A stretch of 64,000 nt of DNA from Stutzerimonas stutzeri RCH2 (GCF_000327065.1 NC_019936.1:1054001-1118000), one strand, 5' to 3'; counted from the stretch's first letter, positions 12,610 through 21,664 are shown. Program-made: numbers and translations. Notes: a model not told the origin generated them from the letters alone.

Positions 12610-12633
12610 ACGCAGCGCGTTCGCGCGTTGCGT
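12610..12633 (+). other. TTCG-tetraloop hairpin in the truB-rpsO gap
   Basis: Ten-bp stem (12610-12619 with 12624-12633, one G-T wobble) closed by a TTCG loop directly after the truB stop. No T-run follows, so it is more likely a stability or processing element separating truB from rpsO mRNA than a terminator. Confidence 0.55.
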
Positions 12634-12718
12634 CAGAGGGTGGCTGTCAGCAGGCACGGTCATTTCTCTTTATTAAACACGGGATGATTCCCGGCCTGTT
12701 CACTCAAGGAGCCCTATC

Positions 12719-12988
12719 ATGGCACTGAGCGTTGAAGAAAAAGCCCAGATCGTTAACGAGTACAAGCAAGCTGAAGGCGATACCGGTTCTCCGGAAGTGC
12801 AGGTAGCCCTGCTGACCGCCAACATCAACAAGCTGCAGGACCACTTCAAGGCCAACGGCAAAGACCACCACTCGCGTCGTGGTCTGATCCGTATGGTTAA
12901 CCAGCGCCGCAAGCTGCTGGATTACCTGAAGGGTAAGGACACCACTCGTTACAGCACCCTGATCGGTCGTCTGGGTCTGCGTCGCTAA
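12719..12988 (+). CDS. rpsO: 30S ribosomal protein S15
   Basis: Primary 16S rRNA-binding protein of the 30S platform. 89 residues, the exact family length, starting MALSVEEKA with a clear AAGGAG ribosome site upstream. The [21 protein letters not shown] block that contacts the three-way junction is intact. It is followed by pnp, as in E. coli, where S15 represses its own mRNA; I did not model a pseudoknot here. Confidence 0.98.
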   Translation: MALSVEEKAQIVNEYKQAEGDTGSPEVQVALLTANINKLQDHFKANGKDHHSRRGLIRMVNQRRKLLDYLKGKDTTRYSTLIGRLGLRR

Positions 12989-13002
12989 GACGCGCCCGCG
13001 CT

Positions 13003-13080
13003 GGAAGCCGGAAGCTGGAAGCCTGAAGTTGAAAGTGGGATATCCCTCGATCAGCTTCGGTCTTCCAGCTTTTGGCTTTC
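13003..13080. repeat. Imperfect inverted repeat (GGAAGCTGGAAGC family), rpsO-pnp gap
   Basis: Left arm about 13003-13034 and right arm about 13051-13080 share an AGCTGGAAG core and flanking GAAGCC/GAAGTTGA matches over about 30 positions. It belongs to the same family as the infB-rbfA repeat at 11207-11271. In E. coli, RNase III cuts a hairpin upstream of pnp in PNPase autoregulation, so this arm pair could serve that role; that is an inference. Confidence 0.65.
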
Positions 13081-13152
13081 TTGCAGGTCGTTTCGGGCCG
13101 ACTCCCGAACGTTCTGCCAATTTCCCCAAGGCAACAAAGAGAAGGAAAAACC

Positions 13153-15258
13153 GTGAATCCGGTAATCAAGAAGTTTCAATTCGGTCAGTCGACCGTAACC
13201 CTGGAAACGGGTCGTATCGCCCGCCAGGCCTCCGGCGCAGTGCTGGTCACCGTCGATGACGACGTGACCGTACTGGTCGCTGTCACCGGCGCCAAGACCG
13301 CCGACCCGAGCAAGGGCTTTTTCCCGCTCTCGGTCCACTACCAGGAAAAGACCTACGCAGCCGGCAAGATCCCCGGCGGATTCTTCAAGCGTGAAGCGCG
13401 TCCTTCCGAAAAGGAAACCCTGACCTCGCGTCTGATCGATCGTCCGATCCGTCCGCTGTTCCCGGAAGGTTTCCAGAACGAAGTGCAGGTCATCTGTACC
13501 GTCGTTTCCACCAGCAAGAAGACTGACCCGGACATCGCCGCGATGATCGGTACTTCGGCCGCTCTGGCTGTTTCCGGCATTCCGTTCGACGGCCCGATCG
13601 GTGCTGCACGCGTGGCTTTCCACCCGGAAACCGGCTACCTGCTGAACCCGAACTACGAGCAGCTCAAGGCCTCCAGCCTGGACATGGTCGTAGCCGGCAC
13701 CAAGGACGCTGTACTGATGGTCGAATCGGAAGCCAAAGAGCTGACCGAAGATCAGATGCTGGGCGCCGTCCTGTTCGCCCACGACGAGTTCCAGGCTGTG
13801 ATCAAGGCGGTCGAAGAGCTCGCCGCTGAAGCCGGCAAGCCGCGCTGGGACTGGACCGCTCCGCAGGCCAATACCGCACTGCTGGACGCCATCCGTGCCG
13901 AGTTCGGCGAAGCCATCTCCCAAGCCTACACCATCACCATCAAGCAGGACCGCTATGCGCGCCTAGGCGAGCTGAAGGACCAGGTCGTTGCCAAGTTCTC
14001 CGGTGAAGAAGGCCAGCCGTCTGCTGGCGAAGTGAAGGATGCATTCGGTGAGATCGAATACCGCACCGTTCGCGAGAACATCGTCAATGGCAAGCCGCGC
14101 ATCGATGGTCGCGACACCCGCACCGTCCGCGGGCTGAACATCGAGGTCGGCGTACTCGACAAGACCCACGGTTCGGCGCTGTTCACCCGTGGTGAAACCC
14201 AGGCTCTGGTAGTTGCCACTCTCGGCACCGCCCGTGACGCACAGCTGCTCGACACCCTGGAAGGCGAGAAGAAAGACCCCTTCATGCTTCACTACAACTT
14301 CCCGCCGTACTCGGTGGGCGAGTGTGGTCGCATGGGCGCTACCGGTCGCCGTGAAATCGGTCATGGTCGTCTGGCCCGTCGTGGCGTCGCCGCCATGCTG
14401 CCGAGCGCTGACGAATTCCCCTACACCATCCGTGTAGTGTCGGAAATCACCGAATCCAACGGTTCGTCCTCCATGGCTTCCGTCTGCGGTGCTTCCCTGG
14501 CCCTGATGGACGCTGGTGTGCCGATGAAGGCTCCGGTGGCCGGTATCGCCATGGGGCTGGTCAAGGAAGGCGAGAAGTTTGCCGTTCTGACCGACATCCT
14601 CGGTGACGAAGATCACCTGGGCGACATGGACTTCAAGGTCGCCGGTACCGCCAAGGGCGTGACCGCGCTGCAGATGGACATCAAGATCCAGGGCATCACC
14701 GAAGAGATCATGGAGCAGGCGCTGGAGCAGGCTCTGGAAGCTCGCCTGAACATCCTCGGCCAGATGAACCAGGTCATTGCCCAGTCGCGTAGCGAGCTGT
14801 CGGCCAACGCGCCGACCATGATCGCCATGAAGATCGACCAGGACAAGATCCGCGACGTGATCGGCAAGGGCGGCGCTACCATTCGCGCTATCTGCGAAGA
14901 GACCAAGGCCTCGATCGACATCGAAGACGATGGCTCGATCAAGATCTTCGGCGAGACCAAGGAAGCGGCAGAAGCGGCCAAGCAGCGCGTGCTGGGCATC
15001 ACTGCCGAAGCCGAGATCGGCAAGATCTACGTCGGCAAGGTTGAGCGCATCGTCGACTTCGGCGCGTTCGTAAACATCCTGCCTGGCAAGGACGGCCTGG
15101 TGCACATCTCGCAGATCAGCGACCAGCGGATCGAGAAAGTCACCGACGTGCTGAAGGAAGGCCAGGAAGTGAAGGTTCTGGTACTGGACGTGGACAACCG
15201 CGGACGTATCAAGCTGTCCATCAAGGACGTAGCCGCCGCGGAAGCGTCTGGCGTCTGA
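13153..15258 (+). CDS. pnp: Polynucleotide phosphorylase
   Basis: 3'-5' phosphorolytic exoribonuclease of the degradosome; also adds tails. 701 residues from GTG 13153, preceded by AGAGAAGGAA. Two RNase PH domains (about 10-145 and 320-460, the second with FPPYSVGE and the GRREIGHG motif) flank an alpha-helical linker; a KH domain with [10 protein letters not shown] starts near 553 and an S1 domain near 623. It closes the operon and is followed by a clear terminator. Confidence 0.97.
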   Translation: MNPVIKKFQFGQSTVTLETGRIARQASGAVLVTVDDDVTVLVAVTGAKTADPSKGFFPLSVHYQEKTYAAGKIPGGFFKREARPSEKETLTSRLIDRPIRPLFPEGFQNEVQVICTVVSTSKKTDPDIAAMIGTSAALAVSGIPFDGPIGAARVAFHPETGYLLNPNYEQLKASSLDMVVAGTKDAVLMVESEAKELTEDQMLGAVLFAHDEFQAVIKAVEELAAEAGKPRWDWTAPQANTALLDAIRAEFGEAISQAYTITIKQDRYARLGELKDQVVAKFSGEEGQPSAGEVKDAFGEIEYRTVRENIVNGKPRIDGRDTRTVRGLNIEVGVLDKTHGSALFTRGETQALVVATLGTARDAQLLDTLEGEKKDPFMLHYNFPPYSVGECGRMGATGRREIGHGRLARRGVAAMLPSADEFPYTIRVVSEITESNGSSSMASVCGASLALMDAGVPMKAPVAGIAMGLVKEGEKFAVLTDILGDEDHLGDMDFKVAGTAKGVTALQMDIKIQGITEEIMEQALEQALEARLNILGQMNQVIAQSRSELSANAPTMIAMKIDQDKIRDVIGKGGATIRAICEETKASIDIEDDGSIKIFGETKEAAEAAKQRVLGITAEAEIGKIYVGKVERIVDFGAFVNILPGKDGLVHISQISDQRIEKVTDVLKEGQEVKVLVLDVDNRGRIKLSIKDVAAAEASGV

Positions 15259-15279
15259 GCCGGTCAACGTAGCTGACAG

Positions 15280-15305
15280 AAAGGGCCTTCGGGCCCTTTT
15301 TGTTT
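15280..15305 (+). terminator. Intrinsic terminator of the pnp operon
   Basis: Stem AAAGGGCC/GGCCCTTT with a TTCG loop (15288-15291) and TTTTTGTTT after it. Confidence 0.9.
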
Positions 15306-15367
15306 GCGTTCAATAACTGCGCTGGGCTCGGCGGAAGATTGCAAGATGCACGCAATGTCACGCCAAA

Positions 15368-15384
15368 ACATGCATAGTGCATGT
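15368..15384. promoter_or_regulatory. Perfect palindrome, candidate enhancer site
   Basis: ACATGCA-TAG-TGCATGT, a perfect 7-3-7 dyad, centred about 97 bp before the predicted start from the sigma-54 promoter at 15447. Position and symmetry fit the upstream binding site of an unidentified sigma-54 activator. Confidence 0.5.
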
Positions 15385-15403
15385 GCTCGAGCAAGGTCTG
15401 TTT

Positions 15404-15416
15404 TTTCAAGTCATTG
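15404..15416 (+). promoter_or_regulatory. IHF-like site
   Basis: TTTCAAGTCATTG matches the WATCAANNNNTTR consensus at all but one fixed position and lies between the palindrome and the -24/-12 promoter, where IHF bending is expected. A short consensus, so moderate support only. Confidence 0.4.
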
Positions 15417-15446
15417 TTTTTAAAGGAGAAAAATAACGGCAATAGT

Positions 15447-15462
15447 TGGCACACCGCTTGCG
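15447..15462 (+). promoter_or_regulatory. Sigma-54 (-24/-12) promoter of the BON-domain gene
   Basis: TGGCAC-N5-TTGC with the GG (15448-15449) and GC (15460-15461) exactly 10 bp apart, a full match to the RpoN consensus. The predicted start near 15473 gives a leader of about 54 nt. Confidence 0.8.
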
Positions 15463-15526
15463 CTGTTATCTGTGCATCTGAGGCCGGAGTCATGCCCCAG
15501 AAACCATGAGAACAGGAGTGACATCT

Positions 15527-15895
15527 ATGAAGACTACTCAGACCCTTACCGCTGCCGCCATTGCCGCTGCTCTTAGCCTGCCGTTCGCCGGCGCTGCCCT
15601 GGCTGATACCACCCCTGCCATCGACAAGACCGATACCGTGATGTTGGCCGCCAACACCATGGACGACGCCGGTGATGCCGCATCCGATACCTGGATCACC
15701 ACCAAGGTGAAATCCACTCTGCTGGCTGAAGACGCCACTCCAGGCATGGACATCGAAGTAGAGACCAAGGACGGCGTCGTCTCTCTGTCCGGCACAGTAG
15801 CCACCGAGGCTGAGAAAGAGGCCGCTATCGCCAAGGCCAAAGGCATCAAGGGCGTCCGCGATGTCGCCGCTGACGGCCTGAAAGCTGGCAACTGA
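15527..15895 (+). CDS. Periplasmic BON-domain protein (OsmY-like)
   Basis: 122 residues from ATG 15527, with AGGAG at 15514-15518. A signal peptide (Lys-Thr-Thr start, Ala/Leu-rich core, probable cleavage after AGAALA near residue 26) leads to one BON domain (about 55-120: WITTKVKSTLLAEDAT, then VVSLSGTVATEAEKEAA and GVRDVAADG). BON domains bind membrane lipid or peptidoglycan partners, and OsmY-type proteins respond to envelope stress. Other BON genes are usually under RpoS; this one has a sigma-54 promoter. Exact role unknown. Confidence 0.88.
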   Translation: MKTTQTLTAAAIAAALSLPFAGAALADTTPAIDKTDTVMLAANTMDDAGDAASDTWITTKVKSTLLAEDATPGMDIEVETKDGVVSLSGTVATEAEKEAAIAKAKGIKGVRDVAADGLKAGN

Positions 15896-15929
15896 TGGTT
15901 CTCTCCCGCCAGTTATTGGCGGCATGAGT

Positions 15930-15959
15930 AAAAAACCCCGCTTCTCAGCGGGGTTTTTT
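15930..15959. terminator. Bidirectional terminator between convergent genes
   Basis: AAAAAACCCCGCT (to 15942), a four-base loop and AGCGGGGTTTTTT (15947-15959). It serves the BON gene on plus and the DUF2845 gene on minus. Confidence 0.92.
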
Positions 15960-15964
15960 ATGGG

Positions 15965-16273
15965 CTAATTGCCGCGTTGGCTGTCGATCTGTCGCAACCG
16001 GCTGCCCTCGAAGCGCAAGAAGTGGAGCATTCCATGGTTCGGCCCATAGACCCACTCCTCGACTGGCACCTCCTGCCGGTAGCCGTACTCGTCGATGATC
16101 TCCTTGTAACCCGCCATGGAGCTGCTAGCGGGCTCGCCGCACTTGCTGCGGACCTCCGCCGTGGTGGCATCCAGGCTCACCAGGCGGCTGTTGCAGCGAT
16201 AGGTAGACGATGCCTCTGCGTGCAGAGCGTCTAGCGACAGGCAGAGCAGTAGGGCGGATACGCGTCGATTCAT
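15965..16273 (-). CDS. DUF2845 secreted protein, copy 1
   Basis: 102 residues starting MNRRVSALLL at the ATG ending at 16273. A signal peptide is followed by a small Cys-bearing domain: YRCNSRLVSLDATTAEV, KCGEP and a C-terminal EEWVYGPNHGMLHFLRFEG block. Function unknown; the two Cys probably form a disulfide in the periplasm. The next gene upstream (16291-16587) encodes a paralogue with the same layout, and both follow the DUF748 gene in the same direction, so an envelope-related operon is likely. Confidence 0.82.
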   Translation of the reverse strand: MNRRVSALLLCLSLDALHAEASSTYRCNSRLVSLDATTAEVRSKCGEPASSSMAGYKEIIDEYGYRQEVPVEEWVYGPNHGMLHFLRFEGSRLRQIDSQRGN

Positions 16274-16290
16274 CAGCTGACTCCAGGTGT

Positions 16291-16587
16291 TCAATTGGCC
16301 CGGCGGGTTTCGATACGAACCAGACGGTTGCCTTCGAAGGTGAGAATGCTGAGCATCCCGTTGCGAGGGCCGTAAACCCACTCTTCCAGGGCGAACTCTT
16401 GTCGGTCGTTGCGGCTCAGGGTGTAGCCCACCAGATCGCGATGTTCCGGTGTTCCGCATTTGCGTTCGACTTCAAATGTCCGATCGCCGGTGGTGACCAG
16501 TTGGCTGCCACAGCGCATGGTGTCGGCCTGAGCATTGCTAACGGCGGCCAGCAACATGCCGGCGACGAGGTATTTCATCATTCTCAT
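16291..16587 (-). CDS. DUF2845 secreted protein, copy 2
   Basis: 98 residues, starting MRMMKYLVAGM with a signal peptide ending near QADTMRC. It shares CGSQLV, ERKCGTPE and the EEWVYGPRNGMLSILTFEG block with the neighbouring copy, so the pair arose by tandem duplication. Its ATG overlaps the TGA of the DUF748 gene (ATGA at 16584-16587 region), a sign of translational coupling. Starts at the third or fourth codon are also possible. Function unknown. Confidence 0.82.
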   Translation of the reverse strand: MRMMKYLVAGMLLAAVSNAQADTMRCGSQLVTTGDRTFEVERKCGTPEHRDLVGYTLSRNDRQEFALEEWVYGPRNGMLSILTFEGNRLVRIETRRAN

Positions 16588-19478
16588 CAGTCGCTCCCCA
16601 GGTGCAGTGCAGTGACTACCTTGCCATCGCTCGGCTGTTCTGCGGTGCCGGTGTCCAATAGATAGACCCGCTCGGAATCCAGGCCGGCGTCGACCAGATA
16701 GCCTTTGATCGCCGCGGCGCGATCACGGCTGAGGCGACGCAGTAGTGCTGCATTGTCTGCCCAGGACTCGAGCACCGCCTGACGCATCTGCTGCGTGCGT
16801 TGTTCGGCATCCAGTTCGGCCCACGCAGATGGCGGCTGATGGCCGAGTCGGCTGCGGTAGATGCCCTCCAGCAGCGGCGCTTCGTCCTCAGCCTCGATGC
16901 GTATCAGCGAGGGATCGGCAGGCACCTTGTCGCCTCGACGCTGCAGGATCCGGTACTGGGTTTCGCGATACTCCTGCTGCAGACGCTGTTCGGCCAAGAG
17001 CGGCCCATCGATTGCACCGGCGCTCATACCCTCCACTTCCAGGCGCAGCCCTGGACGCTGCTTCAATGCCGATGCGAGGGTGTCGAGAACCTTGCGCGCT
17101 TCGCCGTCCAGCGTGCTGCTGGCCGGTTCGAAGCCGATGTGGCTGAGGTCGGTATCGTCACCGCCGGCCAGGCCCGCTATGAACTTGAAGGGCGCCTGCG
17201 CCGCGCGCACCACCAGGTTGCGTAGCGTCTGCCAAACGATCGGCATGACACTGAATTGCGGGTCGTTCAGGTTGCCCTGCACCGGAAGCTCGATGGAGAT
17301 GGTGCCCTTGCTGTCCTTGAGCAGTGCCACCGCCAGGCGCACGGGTAGATCCACCGCGTCCGGGCTGTCGACTTTCTCGCCGAGCTGCAGCTGTTCGAGG
17401 ACCACCTTGTTCTCGGCGTTCAAGCGGCCCTGCTCGATCCGGTAGTGCAGATCCAGGTTGAGACGACCCTTGCGGATGCGATAACCGGCGAATTTGCCGG
17501 AATAGGGCGTCAGGGTGGTCAGTTCAACCTGGCGGAAGCTGGTCGCGATGTCCAGGCTCTGCAGCGGGTCGAACGGCGTCAGGTTGCCCTTGATGCTGAC
17601 TGGCGCGTACTGATCCACCTTGCCGGTGATATTCACCGAGGCAGCCTTCTGTTCGCGATTGTCGAGCGTGCCGATCTCGCCGTTCAGCGACTGGATAGCG
17701 GTAACGAAGGGCGGGCGCAGGCTGAAATCGGCGAAGTTCGCCGAGCCGTTGGCGATACCGATGCCGCCGATGCGAATGGCTAGCGGCTCGCTCGCCGGCG
17801 TCGGTTGCTCTGCTGCAGCGCTTGCCGGATCGCTGCGCTCGACCAGCAGATCGTTGATGTTGGTGCTCAGGTCGGGGTTGATGATGAAGCGGGCATACGG
17901 CTGGCTCAGATCGATGTGGTCGATCGCCAGGCTGCTTGGGTGACGGTAATCCAGGCCGCTGAGCTGTAGCCGCTGCCATTTGATGAAGTCGCGGTTGTTG
18001 ATCGTGTCGAGGGTATGCAGTTGCGTGGCGTCGACGCTGCCACGCACGCTGAACGCCAGCGGCTCGGTGCCCAGTAGGTCGATGTCCAGTTCGCTGGCGA
18101 GCATTCCGCTGCGCAGCTCGAGATGGACCAGCGGGCTGAGGTAGGCCTGGGCAATGCGTAGGTCGATGTCGCGCGTGGTCACCGCCAATTTGCCGCTCAT
18201 GGGGCTCAGCTGCAGCTGTCCGCTGGCCTGGACCGCACCCTGCTTGCCGATGCCGGTGTCCAGCTTGAGGGCGAAGGGGCTGTTGCCGAGGCTGTCGAAA
18301 TCGCGGACGTCGAGATTCAACGGGCCCAGCGCCAGCTCAACCTCTTCGTCCGGAACGCGATCGGCCAGATGTACCCGGTAGTCGCGTAACTGTGCGTCGC
18401 GTAGCAGCACCTGCCAAGGCTCTCCGGCTGGCCGTGCTTGTTCTTCGGCTGTGGCCTTGCTGGCATCCGCCTTCGCCGGCGCCGAGGCGAACAACTTCTG
18501 CCAGTCCAGCTCGCCGTCTGCTTCACGGGCGGCCCAGGTTTCCAGGTTACGGCTGCGCAGCTTGCCGATGATGACCTGCTGCTTGGCGAGATCCAGCGCG
18601 GTTTCGCTCAGCTCGAGCCGCTCCAGGCGCACAAGTTTGCGTCCGTCCGGGCTATCCAGCGCCAGTTGGGCTGCCGCCGCGCTGGCGTTGTCCAGCGTAA
18701 GCGTGAAGCCGTCGTCGAGAGCGAGGCGATAGCCCGTGCTGAGTTCGAGGCTGCCATCTTTGAGCTCCAGCGGCGCAGCGTCGCGCACATAGGGCCAGAA
18801 GTCCTTGAGCTGCAGTTTGCTGACCTGCAGTGAGCCGCGGGAAGCCAGCGGCTGCAGGCTGAGATCGCCCTGCCAGTCGATGCGTCCGCCACTCGCGCCG
18901 CTGGCAGTGAGACGCGCATCGGCGCTGCCGTCACTGCGAGTCGCAAGATTATGCAGTTCGAAATCCAGCGAATCGTAGATCAGAACAATAGGCTCGCTCG
19001 GACGCTTGTCCTCGAAGCCGAGATGCCCGCGCATCAGTTGCAGCCGGTCGATACGCAGCGGGAAGAGTTCGCCCGCTTCGCTGGTTGTCGGCTCTGCCTC
19101 TGGCACTTCGAACAGCTGACCAAGGTTGAGCGCGCCATCCCTAGCGAAGCGCGCCTCGACATACGGTGCCCACAATTCGACTGCAGCCAGGTGCAGGGTC
19201 CGCTGCCAGAGGCTGTCCCATTGCAGGTCGAGGTAGAGCCGCTCGAAGGCCAGCTGGCGGTCGTCCGGCTCGCCGATGCGCAGGTCGATCAGTGAAAGCT
19301 CAAGGCTGAACGGGTTGAATTCGATACGTTGCAGGTTGGCCGGTACGGTGGCGTAGTTGGCCAACTGCTGATTGGCGACGCGCTGGGCGATACCCGGCAG
19401 GATCAGAAAGCCAAGCAGGCTGTAGCAGATCAGCACGAGCGCGACACCGGTGAACGCACGCTTCATTCCATTGGGCAT
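16587..19478 (-). CDS. DUF748 (AsmA-like) envelope protein with C-terminal OmpA-like region
   Basis: 963 residues. One N-terminal membrane segment (about 8-30) anchors a long periplasmic body with repeated beta-rich AsmA-like units such as NPFSLELSLIDLRIG, LQLSGLDYRHPSSLAI and VSIKGNLTPFDP; AsmA/YhdP-type proteins are thought to carry lipids between membranes. Near residue 785 the motif GFEPASSTLDGEARKVLDTLASAL and later SRDRAAAIKGYLVDAGLDSERVYLL resemble OmpA-type peptidoglycan-binding segments. It heads the set with the two DUF2845 genes. An in-frame ATG four codons in (19466) is an alternative start. Confidence 0.85.
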   Translation of the reverse strand: MPNGMKRAFTGVALVLICYSLLGFLILPGIAQRVANQQLANYATVPANLQRIEFNPFSLELSLIDLRIGEPDDRQLAFERLYLDLQWDSLWQRTLHLAAVELWAPYVEARFARDGALNLGQLFEVPEAEPTTSEAGELFPLRIDRLQLMRGHLGFEDKRPSEPIVLIYDSLDFELHNLATRSDGSADARLTASGASGGRIDWQGDLSLQPLASRGSLQVSKLQLKDFWPYVRDAAPLELKDGSLELSTGYRLALDDGFTLTLDNASAAAAQLALDSPDGRKLVRLERLELSETALDLAKQQVIIGKLRSRNLETWAAREADGELDWQKLFASAPAKADASKATAEEQARPAGEPWQVLLRDAQLRDYRVHLADRVPDEEVELALGPLNLDVRDFDSLGNSPFALKLDTGIGKQGAVQASGQLQLSPMSGKLAVTTRDIDLRIAQAYLSPLVHLELRSGMLASELDIDLLGTEPLAFSVRGSVDATQLHTLDTINNRDFIKWQRLQLSGLDYRHPSSLAIDHIDLSQPYARFIINPDLSTNINDLLVERSDPASAAAEQPTPASEPLAIRIGGIGIANGSANFADFSLRPPFVTAIQSLNGEIGTLDNREQKAASVNITGKVDQYAPVSIKGNLTPFDPLQSLDIATSFRQVELTTLTPYSGKFAGYRIRKGRLNLDLHYRIEQGRLNAENKVVLEQLQLGEKVDSPDAVDLPVRLAVALLKDSKGTISIELPVQGNLNDPQFSVMPIVWQTLRNLVVRAAQAPFKFIAGLAGGDDTDLSHIGFEPASSTLDGEARKVLDTLASALKQRPGLRLEVEGMSAGAIDGPLLAEQRLQQEYRETQYRILQRRGDKVPADPSLIRIEAEDEAPLLEGIYRSRLGHQPPSAWAELDAEQRTQQMRQAVLESWADNAALLRRLSRDRAAAIKGYLVDAGLDSERVYLLDTGTAEQPSDGKVVTALHLGSD

Positions 19479-19563
19479 GACCGGAAGTATTCCTGGCGGA
19501 TGGATGCCTTGGAGTATGGCACGGGCATGCGGTTCCCCGAATCGAGCGATGCCGGCAATGCGC

Positions 19564-20580
19564 TCAGAGCCGCAGAATCAGCGTCTTCAGCGGTGCCAGC
19601 CCATCGAGGGAAGGGAAGTCGGCAGCCGGCGCCAGCACCTGCCATTCGCGTACCGGCCGGCCAGCTTTCTCCGCGCAGCGCAGCACCTGGGTCCGCCAGT
19701 CTTCCATCGACACTTTCGCCAGGTTGTTGCAACAGATCAGCACGCCATCTTCTGCGGTGGCCAGCAGTGCGGGTTTGAGCAGGCTCTGGTAGTCGCGCAG
19801 CAGGTCCACCGTGCCGAACGCGCTGCGCGCCCAGGCCGGTGGGTCGAGCAATACCAGATCGAATTGGCGTTGCGCCAGGCGTGGGTACGCCGGCAACGTC
19901 CGGCCACGGCGCGCACTCACCGGCAGGCCGGCCAACTGGCGAATAGCCGGGAAATAGTCGGAGTGGACGAAGTGCATTGGCGGCAAGGAAGGATTCAACT
20001 CACCGTTCTCCCGCCCAACCGCCAGGTTGCGCTCGGCGAAGTCGACGTTCCAGATTTCCGCCGCGCCTCCTGCAGCTGCGCACAGGCCGACGCCGCAGGT
20101 ATAGGAAAACAGATTGAGCACCGACTTACCGGCGCTGTGTTGCTTGACCCAGCCGCGGGCGTTGCGCAGGTCGAGGAAAAGCAGCGGATCCTGACCGGAG
20201 TGACGCGCGCGTACGCGGTAGCGCAGCCCCCACTCGTGGCCGACCTGATCCTCGAGTGCGGCATCGTCTGGCTGATGTCCCGTAGCGCTACGGTCGATAC
20301 GCGAGTTGCTCTGCGAGCGGTCGTTGTAGACGAACTGCAGCGGCTCCCCGAGGAACTCGCAGGCCGCATTCCGAATGCTCTCCAGCGACAACGCATCGAC
20401 CGGCTGGTGGAAACTCTGCACCATCAGCTGCGGACCGTAGCGATCGACCGTCAAGCCGGCCGCGCCTTCCTGGCTGCCATGGAAAAGCCGGTAGCAATCG
20501 GTGCCCTGTTGGTGCAGCTCCTCGAGCAGCGGGCGACGGGTTTCAAGGGCGGCGCGCAGCGCCTGGTCTAGAGATGGCAT
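19564..20580 (-). CDS. Class I SAM-dependent methyltransferase, RlmI-like
   Basis: 338 residues. The C-terminal Rossmann domain shows the SAM loop LNLFSYTCGVGLCAAAGGA (near 172-190), an acidic VDFAERNLAVG strand, and LLDPPAWARS, the DPP motif of RNA/DNA amino- and carbon-methyltransferases. The N-terminal part resembles the linker domain of RlmI-type 23S rRNA m5C methyltransferases but no clear PUA domain is present. Substrate not established. It lies 65 bp after the MpaB/DUF2236 gene on the same strand. Confidence 0.75.
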   Translation of the reverse strand: MPSLDQALRAALETRRPLLEELHQQGTDCYRLFHGSQEGAAGLTVDRYGPQLMVQSFHQPVDALSLESIRNAACEFLGEPLQFVYNDRSQSNSRIDRSATGHQPDDAALEDQVGHEWGLRYRVRARHSGQDPLLFLDLRNARGWVKQHSAGKSVLNLFSYTCGVGLCAAAGGAAEIWNVDFAERNLAVGRENGELNPSLPPMHFVHSDYFPAIRQLAGLPVSARRGRTLPAYPRLAQRQFDLVLLDPPAWARSAFGTVDLLRDYQSLLKPALLATAEDGVLICCNNLAKVSMEDWRTQVLRCAEKAGRPVREWQVLAPAADFPSLDGLAPLKTLILRL

Positions 20581-20645
20581 GCGCGGCGGCTCGAAAATAG
20601 GAGGGCGCGCAGTTTACCAAGAAACGCTGCGCTGGTTGATCGGTG

Positions 20646-21521
20646 CTAGCGTGGCGGCAGGCCCATGCGTCGCCGCGCGCGATGCACCGAGCCGCTGCGC
20701 ACGGCCCAGCGAAGCACCGGTGCGGTACGGCGAACCCCGGCGCGGATCAGCTGGCGACGACTTTCGCTCAGCGACAGGCCAAGCATTGCCGGGGCCCATT
20801 CGGGCAGGAGCTCGACACCCGCGTGCAGCATCAACGTTCCGAAGGGCCTCAGCAGCGGGCTCGGCGCCGGGGCGCTACGCAGTATCTGAAGTATTTCCAA
20901 TGCGCGGTCGTCACTGCGCAGCTGCGGGCGGACCCGCTCCAGATAGTCCGCAATCTGCGCGCGCGAACGCGGCACGTCCTGGGCGCCGAGCCGTTCGGCA
21001 ATTAGCGCGACTTCGGCGTAATAGCGATCCTGCTCGCCAGCCGGGAGGGCGGGGTTCAGGTAACGCAGGTGTGATTTGAGAAAACTGCTGACTTCCGCGA
21101 CATGGACCCAGGTCAGCAGGTCGGGGTCGGAGGCGGCATACGGCCGGCCATCCGGCGCCGTGCCGGTCACTCCGGCGTGAATGCGTTGGACCCGTTCGAT
21201 CAACCGGTCGGCATCGGCTCGGCTGCCGAATGTCGTGGCAGAAATGAACTGGCCGGTGCGTCGCAGCCGGCCGAGCAGGTCCTGGCGGAAATTCGAGTGA
21301 TCCCAGACGCCGGCCAAAGCCAGGGGGTGCAGGGCCTGCAGCAGTAGCGCGGAAATGCCACCGACCATCATCGAGGTGAAGTCGCCATGCACCCGCCAGC
21401 AAACTGACTCAGGCCCGAACAGGCCGGGATCGCCCGGAGGGTTTTCGTAGTCGACACCGCCGATTGCCAGGCCGGTGAGGCTCAGCACGCGGGTTTCGAT
21501 CTGGCGGCGGATGAATTCCAT
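20646..21521 (-). CDS. MpaB/DUF2236 family oxygenase-like protein
   Basis: 291 residues. The conserved family features are an early VCWRVHGDFTSMMVGG-type segment, ALHPLALAGVWDHS with a His, the TTFGSRADAD motif, WVHVAEVSSFL and a Tyr-rich helix further on. Some members are heme b enzymes such as rubber oxygenase-like proteins; His residues suited to metal binding are seen, but activity cannot be assigned. No signal peptide. Neighbour to the RlmI-like methyltransferase; no functional link is evident. Confidence 0.8.
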   Translation of the reverse strand: MEFIRRQIETRVLSLTGLAIGGVDYENPPGDPGLFGPESVCWRVHGDFTSMMVGGISALLLQALHPLALAGVWDHSNFRQDLLGRLRRTGQFISATTFGSRADADRLIERVQRIHAGVTGTAPDGRPYAASDPDLLTWVHVAEVSSFLKSHLRYLNPALPAGEQDRYYAEVALIAERLGAQDVPRSRAQIADYLERVRPQLRSDDRALEILQILRSAPAPSPLLRPFGTLMLHAGVELLPEWAPAMLGLSLSESRRQLIRAGVRRTAPVLRWAVRSGSVHRARRRMGLPPR

Positions 21522-21625
21522 GGCAATGGCGCTGCTGGCTTGCGAAGCGACCGATAGTACCTGAGGAGACGATCATTGCTTGTGGTTGCAAGCAGGTTCG
21601 GACGAGGGGGCATGGCAAGGCGGAG

Positions 21626-21654
21626 TGACCGGACAGCGTTGCACTGTCCGGTCA
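21626..21654. terminator. Hairpin after pgi
   Basis: Perfect 11-bp stem TGACCGGACAG/CTGTCCGGTCA with a seven-base loop, 11 bp past the pgi stop. It lacks a T-run on the minus strand, so termination strength is uncertain. Confidence 0.6.
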
Positions 21655-21664
21655 GGTGGCGCAA

